A DNA stretch of 11,482 nucleotides from M55B157 sp964626275 (GTDB taxonomy: Bacteria > Actinomycetota > Actinomycetes > S36-B12): positions 1 to 11,482 of the forward strand of contig CAZVCZ010000049.1 of NCBI GenBank assembly GCA_964626275.1, read 5' to 3'. Under the pieces are notes generated by a model that saw only the letters and a list, made by a program, of their open reading frames with translations, did not search any database and had not been told where the DNA came from. The position numbers were made by a program, and so were the translations under genes. How positions within the stretch are numbered: position 1 is the stretch's first letter; every line of letters begins with the position of its first letter. Below are positions 1 through 6,968 of this stretch, one piece after another.

Positions 1-1
1 T

Positions 2-535
2 CCCACCCTCGGGTTGTGCCTCGGCCTGCAGTGCATGGTGATCGAATATGCGCGCAACGTCGCAGGCCTTGAGGGGGCAAACTCCGCGGAGTTTGATGAA
101 TCGACCCCCTTCCCCGTGATCTCGACGATGACCGATCAGCGGGATGTTGTCGCCGGCGAGCGGGACATGGGCGGCACCATGAGGCTCGGCCTCTACCCGG
201 CCAAGTTGCGCGAGGATTCGATCGTCGCCCAGACCTATGGCGTTCCCTATGTCGATGAGCGTCACCGACACCGCTTCGAGGTCAACAATGAGTACCGGGG
301 AGCCCTCGAGGAAGCGGGTTTGGTCATCTCGGGAACCTCGCCGGATGGGCGACTGGTGGAATTCGTCGAACTGCCGGCGCAGACCCACCCCTATTTCGTG
401 GGTACCCAGGCGCATCCGGAGTTCCGTTCGAGGCCGACCCGAGCCCATCCGCTGTTCAGCGGGCTCGTTGCAGCGGCCCTGGCGCGGCGCGCCGCGGATG
501 CCTCGATGGACTCCGTCTCGCTTGACCGCTCCTGA
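2..535 (+). CDS. pyrG: CTP synthase, C-terminal glutaminase part (5'-truncated by window)
   Basis: CTP synthase makes CTP from UTP, ATP and glutamine in the cytosol. Only the last 177 residues of the C-terminal class I glutamine amidotransferase domain are present, because the reading frame is open at the left edge. The nucleophile motif GLCLGLQ is seen at once, with the catalytic Cys at 17-19 (residue 6 of the fragment). The partner His and Glu are in AHPEF (His codon 413-415). The motif PYVDERHRHRFEVNN, typical of CTP synthases, lies between them. The gene ends at TGA 533-535, about as far past HPEF as in other family members. The synthetase domain is outside the window. The Nudix gene follows after 12 bases, so the two are probably co-transcribed. 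Identity is secure. Confidence 0.96.
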   Translation, partial: PTLGLCLGLQCMVIEYARNVAGLEGANSAEFDESTPFPVISTMTDQRDVVAGERDMGGTMRLGLYPAKLREDSIVAQTYGVPYVDERHRHRFEVNNEYRGALEEAGLVISGTSPDGRLVEFVELPAQTHPYFVGTQAHPEFRSRPTRAHPLFSGLVAAALARRAADASMDSVSLDRS

Positions 536-547
536 TCGCGAACTCCG

Positions 548-1234
548 GTGACCTCAGCGGAGTCCGGCGAGGAGCGCTGGTCAGAAGAGGTTCGCGACGT
601 CCGCGACCCCTACCCCGTGGTGTCGTCGCAGTCGCGGTTCACCGGCCATGTCTGGTCGGTTCGCTCGGACTCCATCGACTTCGGGGAGGGAGTTGTCGTC
701 GAGCGGGACATCCTCGACCACCCCGGCGCTGTCGGCGTCGCCGCGATCGATGACGCCGGCGCCATCCTCCTGATCCGCCAATACCGACATCCGGTGGGCG
801 GGTATCTGTTCGAGTTGCCGGCGGGACTTCGAGATGTCCAGGACGAGCATCCTCTCGTCACCGCCCAACGGGAATTGGCCGAGGAGGCGGGCTTGGCGGC
901 GAATCGCTGGGATGTGCTGGTGGACTTCTTCAACTCCCCGGGTGGTTCCAATGAAGCGTTTCGCTGCTTCCTCGCCAGGGATGTGTACGAGATCCCGGGT
1001 GGCCGCCAGCATTCTGGGGAAGCCGAGGAACGGTCACTGCCTCGAGTGTGGCTTCCCCTAGACGAGGCGGTCGGCCTCGTGCTGGGTGGAGCGCTGCACA
1101 ACCCGACCACTGTCATGGGGGTCCTCGCCGCACATGCCGCTCAGGAGCGTGGCTGGACCACGCTGAGGCCGGCTGAGGGGCCGATGTGGACCTTGCCCGA
1201 TGATGCGCCAGACGCGACCCCGAACGTGCCCTAG
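548..1234 (+). CDS. Nudix hydrolase, ADP-ribose pyrophosphatase type
   Basis: This 228-residue protein probably hydrolyses ADP-ribose to AMP and ribose 5-phosphate. The Nudix box spans about residues 93-116. Its metal-binding half, RELAEEAGL (108-116), is intact, as is the upstream FELPAGL. The spacing between the box Gly and the first Glu is six rather than the textbook five residues, which I also remember in mycobacterial ADPRases. NSPGGSNE follows about 13 residues after the box, and a Pro there is the usual marker of the ADP-ribose subgroup. An acidic N-terminal extension of about 25 residues precedes the fold. The start is GTG 548, 12 bases after pyrG, without a strong Shine-Dalgarno sequence, so a slightly later start is possible. 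The subfamily is likely; the exact substrate is inferred. Confidence 0.88.
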   Translation: MTSAESGEERWSEEVRDVRDPYPVVSSQSRFTGHVWSVRSDSIDFGEGVVVERDILDHPGAVGVAAIDDAGAILLIRQYRHPVGGYLFELPAGLRDVQDEHPLVTAQRELAEEAGLAANRWDVLVDFFNSPGGSNEAFRCFLARDVYEIPGGRQHSGEAEERSLPRVWLPLDEAVGLVLGGALHNPTTVMGVLAAHAAQERGWTTLRPAEGPMWTLPDDAPDATPNVP

Positions 1235-1237
1235 AGT
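1232..1237 (+). promoter_or_regulatory. Possible -10 element upstream of ald
   Basis: TAGAGT fits the TANNNT pattern of a housekeeping -10 element and overlaps the TAG stop of the Nudix gene. No convincing -35 hexamer lies 16-19 bases upstream, which is common in actinobacteria. A transcript starting about seven bases downstream would give ald a leader of roughly 90 bases. This is suggestive only. Confidence 0.3.
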
Positions 1238-1323
1238 CAGGGACGGTTGCTGGTCGCTGCGGGTGAGTCCGCAAGGCCCTGCGCGTCGGGCCAGCCGGCC
1301 AGAGGCGAACGAGTTGAATCGAT

Positions 1324-1331
1324 AGGAGAGG
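1324..1331 (+). promoter_or_regulatory. Shine-Dalgarno of ald
   Basis: AGGAGAGG ends four bases before ATG 1336, with the GGAG core seven bases away. This strong site fixes the start of the alanine dehydrogenase gene. Confidence 0.85.
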
Positions 1332-1335
1332 CGTC

Positions 1336-2451
1336 ATGCGCGTCGGTATCCCCACCGAGGTCAAGAACCATGAGTACCGGGTGGCGATCACCCCGGCCGG
1401 GGTCGTGGAGTTGACCAAGCACGGCCACGAGGTGTTCATCCAGTCCGGGGCCGGGATCGGTTCGTCCATCCCTGATGACGAGTATGTCGCGGCCGGTGCG
1501 CGCATCCTGGCGACCGCAGATGACGTGTGGGAGACCGGCGAGATGATCTTGAAGGTCAAGGAGCCGATCGCGGAGGAATATCCCCGGATGCGCGAAGGCC
1601 AGGTCCTCTTCACCTACCTGCATCTCGCGGCGTCACGCCCCTGCACCGATGCCCTCCTCGAGCGCAAGGTCACGGCCATCGCCTACGAGACAGTCGAGTT
1701 GCCTGACCGCAGCCTGCCACTGCTCGCGCCGATGTCCGAGGTGGCAGGACGGATGGCTCCCCAGGTCGGGGCGTTCAGCCTCCAGCGGGCGAACGGTGGT
1801 CGCGGAGTGCTCATGGGTGGGGTCTCCGGTGTGTACGCCGCGAAGGTCGTCGTGATCGGCGCTGGAGTGTCGGGCATGAACGCTGCCGCCATTGCCCTGG
1901 GCATGCAGGCAGAAGTCCTCCTGCTCGACCGCAACATCGCTCGGCTGCGCCAGGCGGATGCGATCTATCAGGGCCACATGCAGACCGTGGCGTCGAACAC
2001 CTACGAGATCGAAAAGGCCGTGCTCGACGCTGATCTGGTCATTGGGGCCGTACTCGTCCCGGGAGCCAAGGCACCCACGCTGATCTCCAACGAACTGGTC
2101 TCGCGAATGAAGCCCGGCGCTGTGCTCGTTGACATCTCCATCGACCAGGGGGGCTGCTTCGAGGACTCCCGACCCACGACCCACGCGGACCCGACTTATC
2201 CGGTCCACGACACGTTGTTCTACTGCGTGGCGAATATGCCCGGAGCCGTACCGCACACCTCGACTTATGCGCTTACCAACGTCACGCTGCCCTACGCCGT
2301 CGAACTCGCCGATCATGGTTGGGCTGGGGCATTGCGCCGTGACGCCTCCCTACGTCCGGGGTTGAACACCCATGATGGGCAGATCACCTATGCCGCGGTT
2401 GGCGAGGCATTCGGTCTGCCGGTGGTCTCGGTCGAGGAGATCCTCGCCTGA
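1336..2451 (+). CDS. ald: Alanine dehydrogenase
   Basis: This enzyme catalyses the NAD-dependent, reversible conversion of L-alanine and water to pyruvate, ammonia and NADH. The 371-residue length is exactly typical. The family's functional residues fall at their canonical numbers: Arg15 in EYRV, Lys75 in ILKVKEP, His96 in YLHLAA and Asp270 in DISIDQGG. The Rossmann motif GAGVSG is at 175-180 and the NAD-ribose Asp is Asp198 in LLLD. The start is ATG 1336 with a strong Shine-Dalgarno. The upstream gap of 101 bases is the largest between protein genes here, so ald may have its own promoter. Its stop overlaps the proposed CTG start of xerD. In other actinobacteria ald serves alanine use and redox balance under low oxygen; that role here is inference. 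Confidence 0.97.
   Translation: MRVGIPTEVKNHEYRVAITPAGVVELTKHGHEVFIQSGAGIGSSIPDDEYVAAGARILATADDVWETGEMILKVKEPIAEEYPRMREGQVLFTYLHLAASRPCTDALLERKVTAIAYETVELPDRSLPLLAPMSEVAGRMAPQVGAFSLQRANGGRGVLMGGVSGVYAAKVVVIGAGVSGMNAAAIALGMQAEVLLLDRNIARLRQADAIYQGHMQTVASNTYEIEKAVLDADLVIGAVLVPGAKAPTLISNELVSRMKPGAVLVDISIDQGGCFEDSRPTTHADPTYPVHDTLFYCVANMPGAVPHTSTYALTNVTLPYAVELADHGWAGALRRDASLRPGLNTHDGQITYAAVGEAFGLPVVSVEEILA
2433..2446 (+). promoter_or_regulatory. Shine-Dalgarno of xerD enclosed in a short hairpin
   Basis: GAGGAGA at 2434-2440 is a near-ideal Shine-Dalgarno seven bases upstream of CTG 2448. The same bases form a perfect inverted repeat, CGAGGA at 2433-2438 and TCCTCG at 2441-2446. It could fold as a five-pair stem with a four-base loop that hides the site. 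The element lies in the last codons of ald, so ribosomes ending ald translation would melt it. The sequence is seen directly; the coupling is inferred. Confidence 0.6.
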
Positions 2452-3395
2452 GCGGGAGCACGACGGGGCTGCATCAGGCGGTCGGGATCTATCTCGATCA
2501 CCTCACGGTGGAACGCGGCCTGGCGCGCAACACCCTGCAGGCCTACCGGCGGGATCTGCATCGCTATCTCGGTTGGTGCGAGCAGCGTGGGCTATCCGAC
2601 ATCGAGCAGGTGACCCCCGCCGACCTCCAGGACTTCGCTGCGGCCCTCGCGACGGGAGGGGATGGTGGTCGGGCCCTGGCCACCTCGTCCCTGGCCCGCA
2701 CGATCGTCGCGGTCCGCGGGTTTCATTCGTTCTGCGTGGAGGAGGGATGGTCCACCACCGATCCCACCCGGCAGTGGCACCCGCCCACCCCACCTCGCCG
2801 GCTGCCCAAGGCGCTGAGCTATGACGACGTGGAGTCATTGCTGGCGGCCGCCGGGCTCGGGGATGACCCGGTCACGCTGCGCAACGCCGGCCTGCTGGAG
2901 TTGCTCTATGGCACAGGGGCCCGGATCGAGGAAGCGTGCCGCCTCGACCGTGACGACCTCGATCTCGTGGAACGAACGGTGCTCCTGCATGGCAAGGGCG
3001 GCCGGGATCGACTGCTGCCCCTGGGGACCGCCGCGGTGACCGCGCTGGACGCCTACCTCATCCGGGGCAGGCCCGCCTTCGTGAAAACCTCCGCTCCCGC
3101 GGTCTTCTTGAACTCCCTGGGGCGTCGATTGAGCCGACAAAGCGCCTGGGCGATCGTGTCCGAGGCGGCGGAGCGCGCCGGGATCGCCCAGCAGGTATCG
3201 CCCCACACCCTGCGCCACTCCTTCGCCACCCATCTGGTCGAGCGGGGCGCCGATGTCCGTGTCGTCCAGGAGCTGCTCGGCCACGCCTCGGTGACGACGA
3301 CCCAGATCTATACCCGGGTCACGGTCGACACGCTTCGGGAGATCTACGTCTCCAGCCACCCCAGAGCCCGAGAATCCGGAGCGTCGGGCACCTAG
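2448..3395 (+). CDS. xerD: Tyrosine recombinase XerD (CTG start proposed)
   Basis: XerD acts with XerC at dif to resolve chromosome dimers. The N-terminal SAM-like core-binding domain covers about residues 8-105 and the catalytic domain about 120-305. All six catalytic residues are visible: Arg159 (GTGARIEE), Lys183 (HGKGG), His253 and Arg256 (HTLRH), His279 (LLGHAS) and nucleophile Tyr288 (QIYTR). The only ATG, GTG or TTG that opens the frame is GTG 2508, but that would start inside the first conserved helix, YLDHLTVERG, and it has no Shine-Dalgarno. The frame stays homologous upstream. CTG 2448, overlapping the ald stop as CTGA with GAGGAGA seven bases upstream, gives 315 residues, close to the usual 300-311. 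CTG 2469 is a second choice. It could be another Xer paralogue, but the neighbours favour XerD. Confidence 0.9.
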   Translation: MSGSTTGLHQAVGIYLDHLTVERGLARNTLQAYRRDLHRYLGWCEQRGLSDIEQVTPADLQDFAAALATGGDGGRALATSSLARTIVAVRGFHSFCVEEGWSTTDPTRQWHPPTPPRRLPKALSYDDVESLLAAAGLGDDPVTLRNAGLLELLYGTGARIEEACRLDRDDLDLVERTVLLHGKGGRDRLLPLGTAAVTALDAYLIRGRPAFVKTSAPAVFLNSLGRRLSRQSAWAIVSEAAERAGIAQQVSPHTLRHSFATHLVERGADVRVVQELLGHASVTTTQIYTRVTVDTLREIYVSSHPRARESGASGT

Positions 3396-3398
3396 CCT
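3393..3398 (+). promoter_or_regulatory. Possible -10 element upstream of the parA-like gene
   Basis: TAGCCT fits TANNNT and overlaps the TAG stop of xerD, 26 bases before GTG 3425. There is no recognisable -35. It would give a leader of about 20 bases. This is weak evidence, strengthened only by the same arrangement before ald and aroH. Confidence 0.25.
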
Positions 3399-3424
3399 GC
3401 GCCCTGGTCTGGGATGATGCGCGG

Positions 3425-4318
3425 GTGGAAGAGCAGTCCGTCGAGGTAGTCGAGGTCGAAGAGTCGACAGGCGGGGATCCGGTGCAGGCGGATCTCGGCC
3501 CGACGGGTCGTCCCCTTCCCGATTTCCCGATTCCAGGCCCGCTCGACGGGCGTGGGCCGGCACGGATCATCGCCATGGTCAACCAGAAGGGCGGTGTCGG
3601 GAAGACCACGTCGACGGTGAACCTGGGGGCTGCTCTCGCGGAATACGGCCGTCGGGTCCTCCTCGTCGACTTCGATCCCCAGGGAGCCCTGTCGGTTGCG
3701 CTCGGAGTTCCGGCGCACCAACTCGAGCGGTCGGTTTACGACCTGCTCATGGACGATGAGTGCTCGATCGGTGATGTCACCGTGGCGACCACGGTCGAGG
3801 GTCTCGATCTCGTGCCGAGCAACATCGATCTGTCCGCAGCAGAGGTCGCACTCGTCAATGAGGTCGCGCGTGAGCATGCACTGGCTCGAGCCCTCGCCCC
3901 GGTTGTCGATGACTACGACTACATCATTATCGACTGCCAGCCCAGCCTCGGTCTGCTCACCGTCAACGCGCTCACCGCTGCCGACGGGGTCGTCATTCCG
4001 CTGGAATGCGAATACTTCGCGCTCCGGGGGGCCAAGTTGCTGATGGACACGATCGCGAAGGTCCGCTCGCGATTGAATCCCCGGCTGAAGGTCATCGGTG
4101 TCGTCGCGACGATGTATGACGCACGAACCCTTCACACTCGCGAGGTCCTCGCCCGTGTGGTCGATGCGTTTGGCGACGATGTCTTCCACACGGTGATCAG
4201 TCGCACCATCAAGTTCCCCGACGCCACCGTGGCGGGTGAACCGATTACCTCCTTCGCCCCGTCGCATCCCGCAGCCGACGCCTACCGACAACTCGCACGT
4301 GAACTGATGACGCGGTGA
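3425..4318 (+). CDS. ParA/Soj-family ATPase without adjacent ParB
   Basis: This 297-residue protein is a deviant Walker A ATPase of the ParA/MinD family. The P-loop KGGVGKTT is at 55-62, the second motif VDFDPQGALS at 81-90 and the Walker B region IIIDCQPSLG at 168-177. About 48 residues precede the ATPase fold; they are acidic at first (MEEQSVEVVEVEE) and then rich in Pro and Gly. The sequence resembles the ParA copy next to scpA/scpB in mycobacteria (Rv1708 type, from memory) rather than the parA of a parAB operon, and no parB is in the window. It lies 29 bases after xerD, and its stop overlaps the scpA start as GTGA. The partner and cargo are unknown; a link with SMC-ScpAB is inferred from position. 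The GTG start lacks a clear Shine-Dalgarno. Confidence 0.9.
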   Translation: MEEQSVEVVEVEESTGGDPVQADLGPTGRPLPDFPIPGPLDGRGPARIIAMVNQKGGVGKTTSTVNLGAALAEYGRRVLLVDFDPQGALSVALGVPAHQLERSVYDLLMDDECSIGDVTVATTVEGLDLVPSNIDLSAAEVALVNEVAREHALARALAPVVDDYDYIIIDCQPSLGLLTVNALTAADGVVIPLECEYFALRGAKLLMDTIAKVRSRLNPRLKVIGVVATMYDARTLHTREVLARVVDAFGDDVFHTVISRTIKFPDATVAGEPITSFAPSHPAADAYRQLARELMTR

Positions 4319-5157
4319 CCGCCGTCGACACCGTCCCGCAGGAGTCCTCTTTCACCGTGACGGTGGAAGGCTTCGAGGGCCCGTTCGATCTGCTCCTGTC
4401 GTTGATCTCCAAGCACAAACTGGAGGTCACCGAACTTGCTCTGCATCAGGTCACCGACGACTTCATCTCCCACATCCGCGCTCAGGGTCCCCTCTGGGAT
4501 CTCGACGAAGCGACGGAATTCCTCGTGGTCGCCGCCACCCTGCTGGACTTGAAGGCCGCACGACTTCTGCCCTCCGGTGAAGTGGAGGACGAGGAGGATC
4601 TCGCACTGTTCGAGGCGAGGGACCTGCTGTTTGCGCGACTGCTGCAATATCGGGCGTACAAGCAGGTGTCGGCGGTGCTCGCGGAGCGCATGGGAACGGC
4701 CGCACGCAGCCATCCGCGGCAGGTGGGCATGGAGCCCCATCTCGCGGCCCTGCTGCCCGAGGTCCTCCTCGGCTTGGGCCCGCAGGAGTTTGCCGCACTT
4801 GCTGCGCGAGCGCTCACGCCCCGGACCGATCCGTCCGTCAACGTCGATCACCTGCATGTGCCGTTGGTGAGCGTTCGCGAACAGGCTGCGATCCTCGTCT
4901 CGCGCTTGCGCCGTCAGCGCGTGGCGACCTTCCGCACTCTCATCTCCGACTGCGACTCCACGATGCTCATCGTGGGCCGATTCCTCGCACTGTTGGAGAT
5001 GTACCGCGAGGCGCTGGTGGCATTCGAGCAGATGGCGCCGCTCGGTGATCTCACCATTCGGTGGGTGGGCACCGACGAGGGTGACATCGAGGTGCAGGAC
5101 GAATACGACGAAGACCCATCCGTTCCCGCGGACATATCGACAAAGGAGGACGCGTGA
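4315..5157 (+). CDS. scpA: Segregation and condensation protein A (kleisin)
   Basis: ScpA is the kleisin subunit of the bacterial SMC-ScpAB complex, bridging the SMC heads. The 280-residue protein carries the signature segment VEGFEGPFDLLLSLI near residues 13-27, which belongs to the N-terminal SMC-neck-binding helices. A variable acidic middle follows, then a C-terminal winged-helix region, LRRQRVATFRTLI to MYREALVAFEQ, at about 200-245. The last 25 residues are strongly acidic. The GTG start overlaps the parA stop (GTGA) and has no good Shine-Dalgarno, so reinitiation is likely. Its stop overlaps the scpB start in the same way. Length is near the family norm of 250-290. Identity is secure. 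Confidence 0.95.
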   Translation: MTAVDTVPQESSFTVTVEGFEGPFDLLLSLISKHKLEVTELALHQVTDDFISHIRAQGPLWDLDEATEFLVVAATLLDLKAARLLPSGEVEDEEDLALFEARDLLFARLLQYRAYKQVSAVLAERMGTAARSHPRQVGMEPHLAALLPEVLLGLGPQEFAALAARALTPRTDPSVNVDHLHVPLVSVREQAAILVSRLRRQRVATFRTLISDCDSTMLIVGRFLALLEMYREALVAFEQMAPLGDLTIRWVGTDEGDIEVQDEYDEDPSVPADISTKEDA

Positions 5158-5822
5158 GCGAGGAGAGCACCGCTGATCAGGAATTGGTCGAGGATCTCAA
5201 CCGGGTCATCGACCCATCCGAGGTCAACGAGGAGGACGCACCCGAAGACGACCCGCTGGCCGGAGCGCCCTCTCTCGCTGCCGCATGCGAGGCGCTACTG
5301 ATGGTGGCGGTCGAACCAATGAGCGCGATGACGATCGCCGAGGCAGTGCAGCATCCGGTCGCCGACGTCGAGCAGACACTGGCTGCCCTGGCCGAGGATT
5401 ATGTCGAATCGGGGCGAGGCTTCGAACTACGCGAGGTAGCCGGTGGGTGGCGCTACTACACCTCTGCCTCATGCGCGGGGCTGCTCGAACGATGGGTGAT
5501 CGACGGCCAGCAGGCGCGGCTCACCCAGGCATCGCTGGAGACGCTCGCTGTGGTGGCCTACCGCCAGCCGGTGTCGCGTGCTCGCGTCAGTGCCGTGCGC
5601 GGGGTCAACGTCGACGGGGTTATGCGCACGCTCGTTACCCGTGGCCTCATCGAAGAAACCGGCACCGATCCGTCGTCCGGCGCGATCTTGTACGGCACGA
5701 CCTCCTACTTCCTCGAGCGGCTCGGGATCTCCTCGCTGAAGGACTTGCCCGACCTGTCGGAGTACCTTCCCGACCTCGATGAGCTCGACGAGGTTCTTGA
5801 TTCCGTCGCCTCGGGGGAGTGA
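5154..5822 (+). CDS. scpB: Segregation and condensation protein B
   Basis: ScpB dimerises and binds ScpA, completing the SMC condensin-like complex. The 222-residue protein has an acidic N-terminal tail of about 37 residues and then two winged-helix domains. The second holds the family hallmarks LTQASLETLAVVAYRQPVSR, VRGVNVDGVMRTL and ILYGTTSYFLERLG. The C-terminus is again acidic (YLPDLDELDE). The start GTG 5154 overlaps the scpA stop as GTGA. It also has the strongest Shine-Dalgarno of the region, AAAGGAGG at 5142-5149, so ScpB can be made in excess of ScpA; the known complex holds two ScpB per ScpA. The pseudouridine synthase gene follows after nine bases. Confidence 0.95.
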   Translation: MSEESTADQELVEDLNRVIDPSEVNEEDAPEDDPLAGAPSLAAACEALLMVAVEPMSAMTIAEAVQHPVADVEQTLAALAEDYVESGRGFELREVAGGWRYYTSASCAGLLERWVIDGQQARLTQASLETLAVVAYRQPVSRARVSAVRGVNVDGVMRTLVTRGLIEETGTDPSSGAILYGTTSYFLERLGISSLKDLPDLSEYLPDLDELDEVLDSVASGE

Positions 5823-5831
5823 CACGCCCTG

Positions 5832-6569
5832 GTGTCTGACGAGACGGACGGCATCCGGCTGCAGAAGGTCCTGGCGGCTGCGGGAATCGGATCACGGCGA
5901 TACTGCGAGGTGCTCATCAGCAGGGGACGTGTCGAAGTTGACGGGCGAATTGTCACCGAGCAGGGGATGCGGGTTGACCCTGAGACAGCAGTCATTCGCG
6001 TGGATGGCCAGCGGGTCCCCACCGCTGCGGATCGGGTCGTGTTGGCCCTGAACAAGCCATTGGGCGTCCACACGACGATGTCCGATGATCGGGGGCGCCC
6101 CTGCGTCGGTGATCTGGTTCAGGACCGAGCCGAGCGGCTGTTCCATGTCGGTCGCCTCGATGCTGATACCGAGGGGCTGCTGCTGCTCACCAACGACGGG
6201 GAGCTGGCGCAGCGGCTGTCGCATCCGTCTCACGGTGTGCCCAAGACCTACCTGGCCACGGTTCCAGGGCCGATCCCGAAGGACATCGGGCGCCGGTTGC
6301 TCGCGGGGGTCGAACTCGACGATGGCCCCGCGGCGGTTGATTCCTTCTCTGTCGTGCAGACCCTGCCGGGACGAGCGTTGGTCGAGTTGACCCTGCATGA
6401 GGGACGCAATCGCATTGTCCGGCGCCTGCTCGACGCCGTCGGTCATCCGGTCGAGGCCCTCGTTCGGACTCGAATCGGCCCGGTTCGGCTCGGGCAGTTG
6501 CGCCCGGGGCGGACCCGCGTGATCGAGGGAGCCGAATTGCGATCGCTCTATACCGAGGCGGGGTTGTAG
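5832..6569 (+). CDS. rluB: S4-domain 23S rRNA pseudouridine synthase (RluB/RsuA family)
   Basis: The protein converts a specific uridine to pseudouridine, probably in 23S rRNA. Residues 8-60 form an S4 RNA-binding domain, IRLQKVLAAAGIGSRR through GRVEVDGRIV. The catalytic domain follows with KPLGVHTTMSD at 75-85 and the motif GRLDADTEGLLLLTNDG at 107-123, in which Asp110 is the expected nucleophile. NRIVRRLLDAVGHPVEALVR, near residues 192-211, is the usual C-terminal signature. The 245-residue length is typical. RluB (U2605) is favoured over RsuA by the scpAB-cmk-der context, but sequence alone does not separate them here. The start is GTG 5832, nine bases after scpB, with little Shine-Dalgarno. 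Its TAG stop may form part of a -10 element. Confidence 0.9.
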   Translation: MSDETDGIRLQKVLAAAGIGSRRYCEVLISRGRVEVDGRIVTEQGMRVDPETAVIRVDGQRVPTAADRVVLALNKPLGVHTTMSDDRGRPCVGDLVQDRAERLFHVGRLDADTEGLLLLTNDGELAQRLSHPSHGVPKTYLATVPGPIPKDIGRRLLAGVELDDGPAAVDSFSVVQTLPGRALVELTLHEGRNRIVRRLLDAVGHPVEALVRTRIGPVRLGQLRPGRTRVIEGAELRSLYTEAGL

Positions 6570-6572
6570 GGT
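6567..6572 (+). promoter_or_regulatory. Possible -10 element upstream of aroH
   Basis: TAGGGT fits TANNNT, overlaps the rluB TAG stop and lies 33 bases before the aroH start. No -35 match is seen at the right distance. A start point near 6579 would leave a leader of about 27 bases containing the strong Shine-Dalgarno. Confidence 0.3.
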
Positions 6573-6590
6573 CCAATCGTTCAAGTGTGG

Positions 6591-6599
6591 AAAGGGAGG
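6591..6599 (+). promoter_or_regulatory. Shine-Dalgarno that decides the aroH start
   Basis: AAAGGGAGG ends six bases before GTG 6606. The farther upstream GTG 6585 would place this site inside the coding region, so 6606 is the better start. Confidence 0.8.
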
Positions 6600-6605
6600 C
6601 CAGCG

Positions 6606-6968
6606 GTGGCAGTGCGTGGGGTGCGTGGGGCGGTGATGCTAGCTGCCGATGACACCGCTGAGATGACCGAGGCGGTCGTGGAGCTTCTCACCGAGATGCT
6701 CTCGCGAAACGGCGTGGCCCATGAGCATCTGATCAGCATCCTCTTCACCTCCACCCCGGATCTGCACTGTGCCTTCCCCGCGGCTGCGGCCCGCACACTC
6801 GATCTAGGGGATGTTCCGCTGATGTGTGCCCAGGAAATCGATGTCGAGGGTGCGCCTGCGCGGGTCGTGCGCATCCTGGCCCACGTGGAGTCGGAGAAGT
6901 CGAGGTCTCAGATCAACCATGTGTATCTCCGGGGAGCGGAGATCCTGCGGCAGGACATCGCCCAGTGA
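6606..6968 (+). CDS. aroH: Chorismate mutase, AroH class
   Basis: This enzyme rearranges chorismate to prephenate, the first step towards tyrosine and phenylalanine. The 120-residue protein aligns by eye with the trimeric Bacillus subtilis AroH. Conserved active-site residues are Arg7 in VRGVRGA, Phe57 and Arg63, Cys74 and Glu77 in MCAQEIDV, Arg89 in ARVVRIL and Tyr107 in HVYLRGA. TSTPDLHCAFPA is also characteristic. The start GTG 6606 gives the right length and the N-terminus MAVRGVRG, and it has a strong Shine-Dalgarno; GTG 6585 would add seven unrelated residues. The gene overlaps tyrA as GTGA, so the mutase and the dehydrogenase that uses its product are translationally coupled. The fold differs from the AroQ mutases. 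Identity is secure. Confidence 0.95.
   Translation: MAVRGVRGAVMLAADDTAEMTEAVVELLTEMLSRNGVAHEHLISILFTSTPDLHCAFPAAAARTLDLGDVPLMCAQEIDVEGAPARVVRILAHVESEKSRSQINHVYLRGAEILRQDIAQ

Noticed and set aside
1633..2316. Long minus-strand open frame opposite ald, and similar ones opposite parA, xerD and rluB
   Set aside because: These are shadows caused by codon bias in GC-rich genes. They show no motifs or start signals, while the + strand genes are unmistakable.
2508..3395. XerD starting at GTG 2508
   Set aside because: It would cut the first conserved helix and lacks a Shine-Dalgarno. CTG 2448 fits homology, spacing and stop overlap better.
6585..6605. Upstream GTG 6585 as the aroH start
   Set aside because: It would put the Shine-Dalgarno 6591-6599 inside the gene and add seven residues absent from the AroH family.
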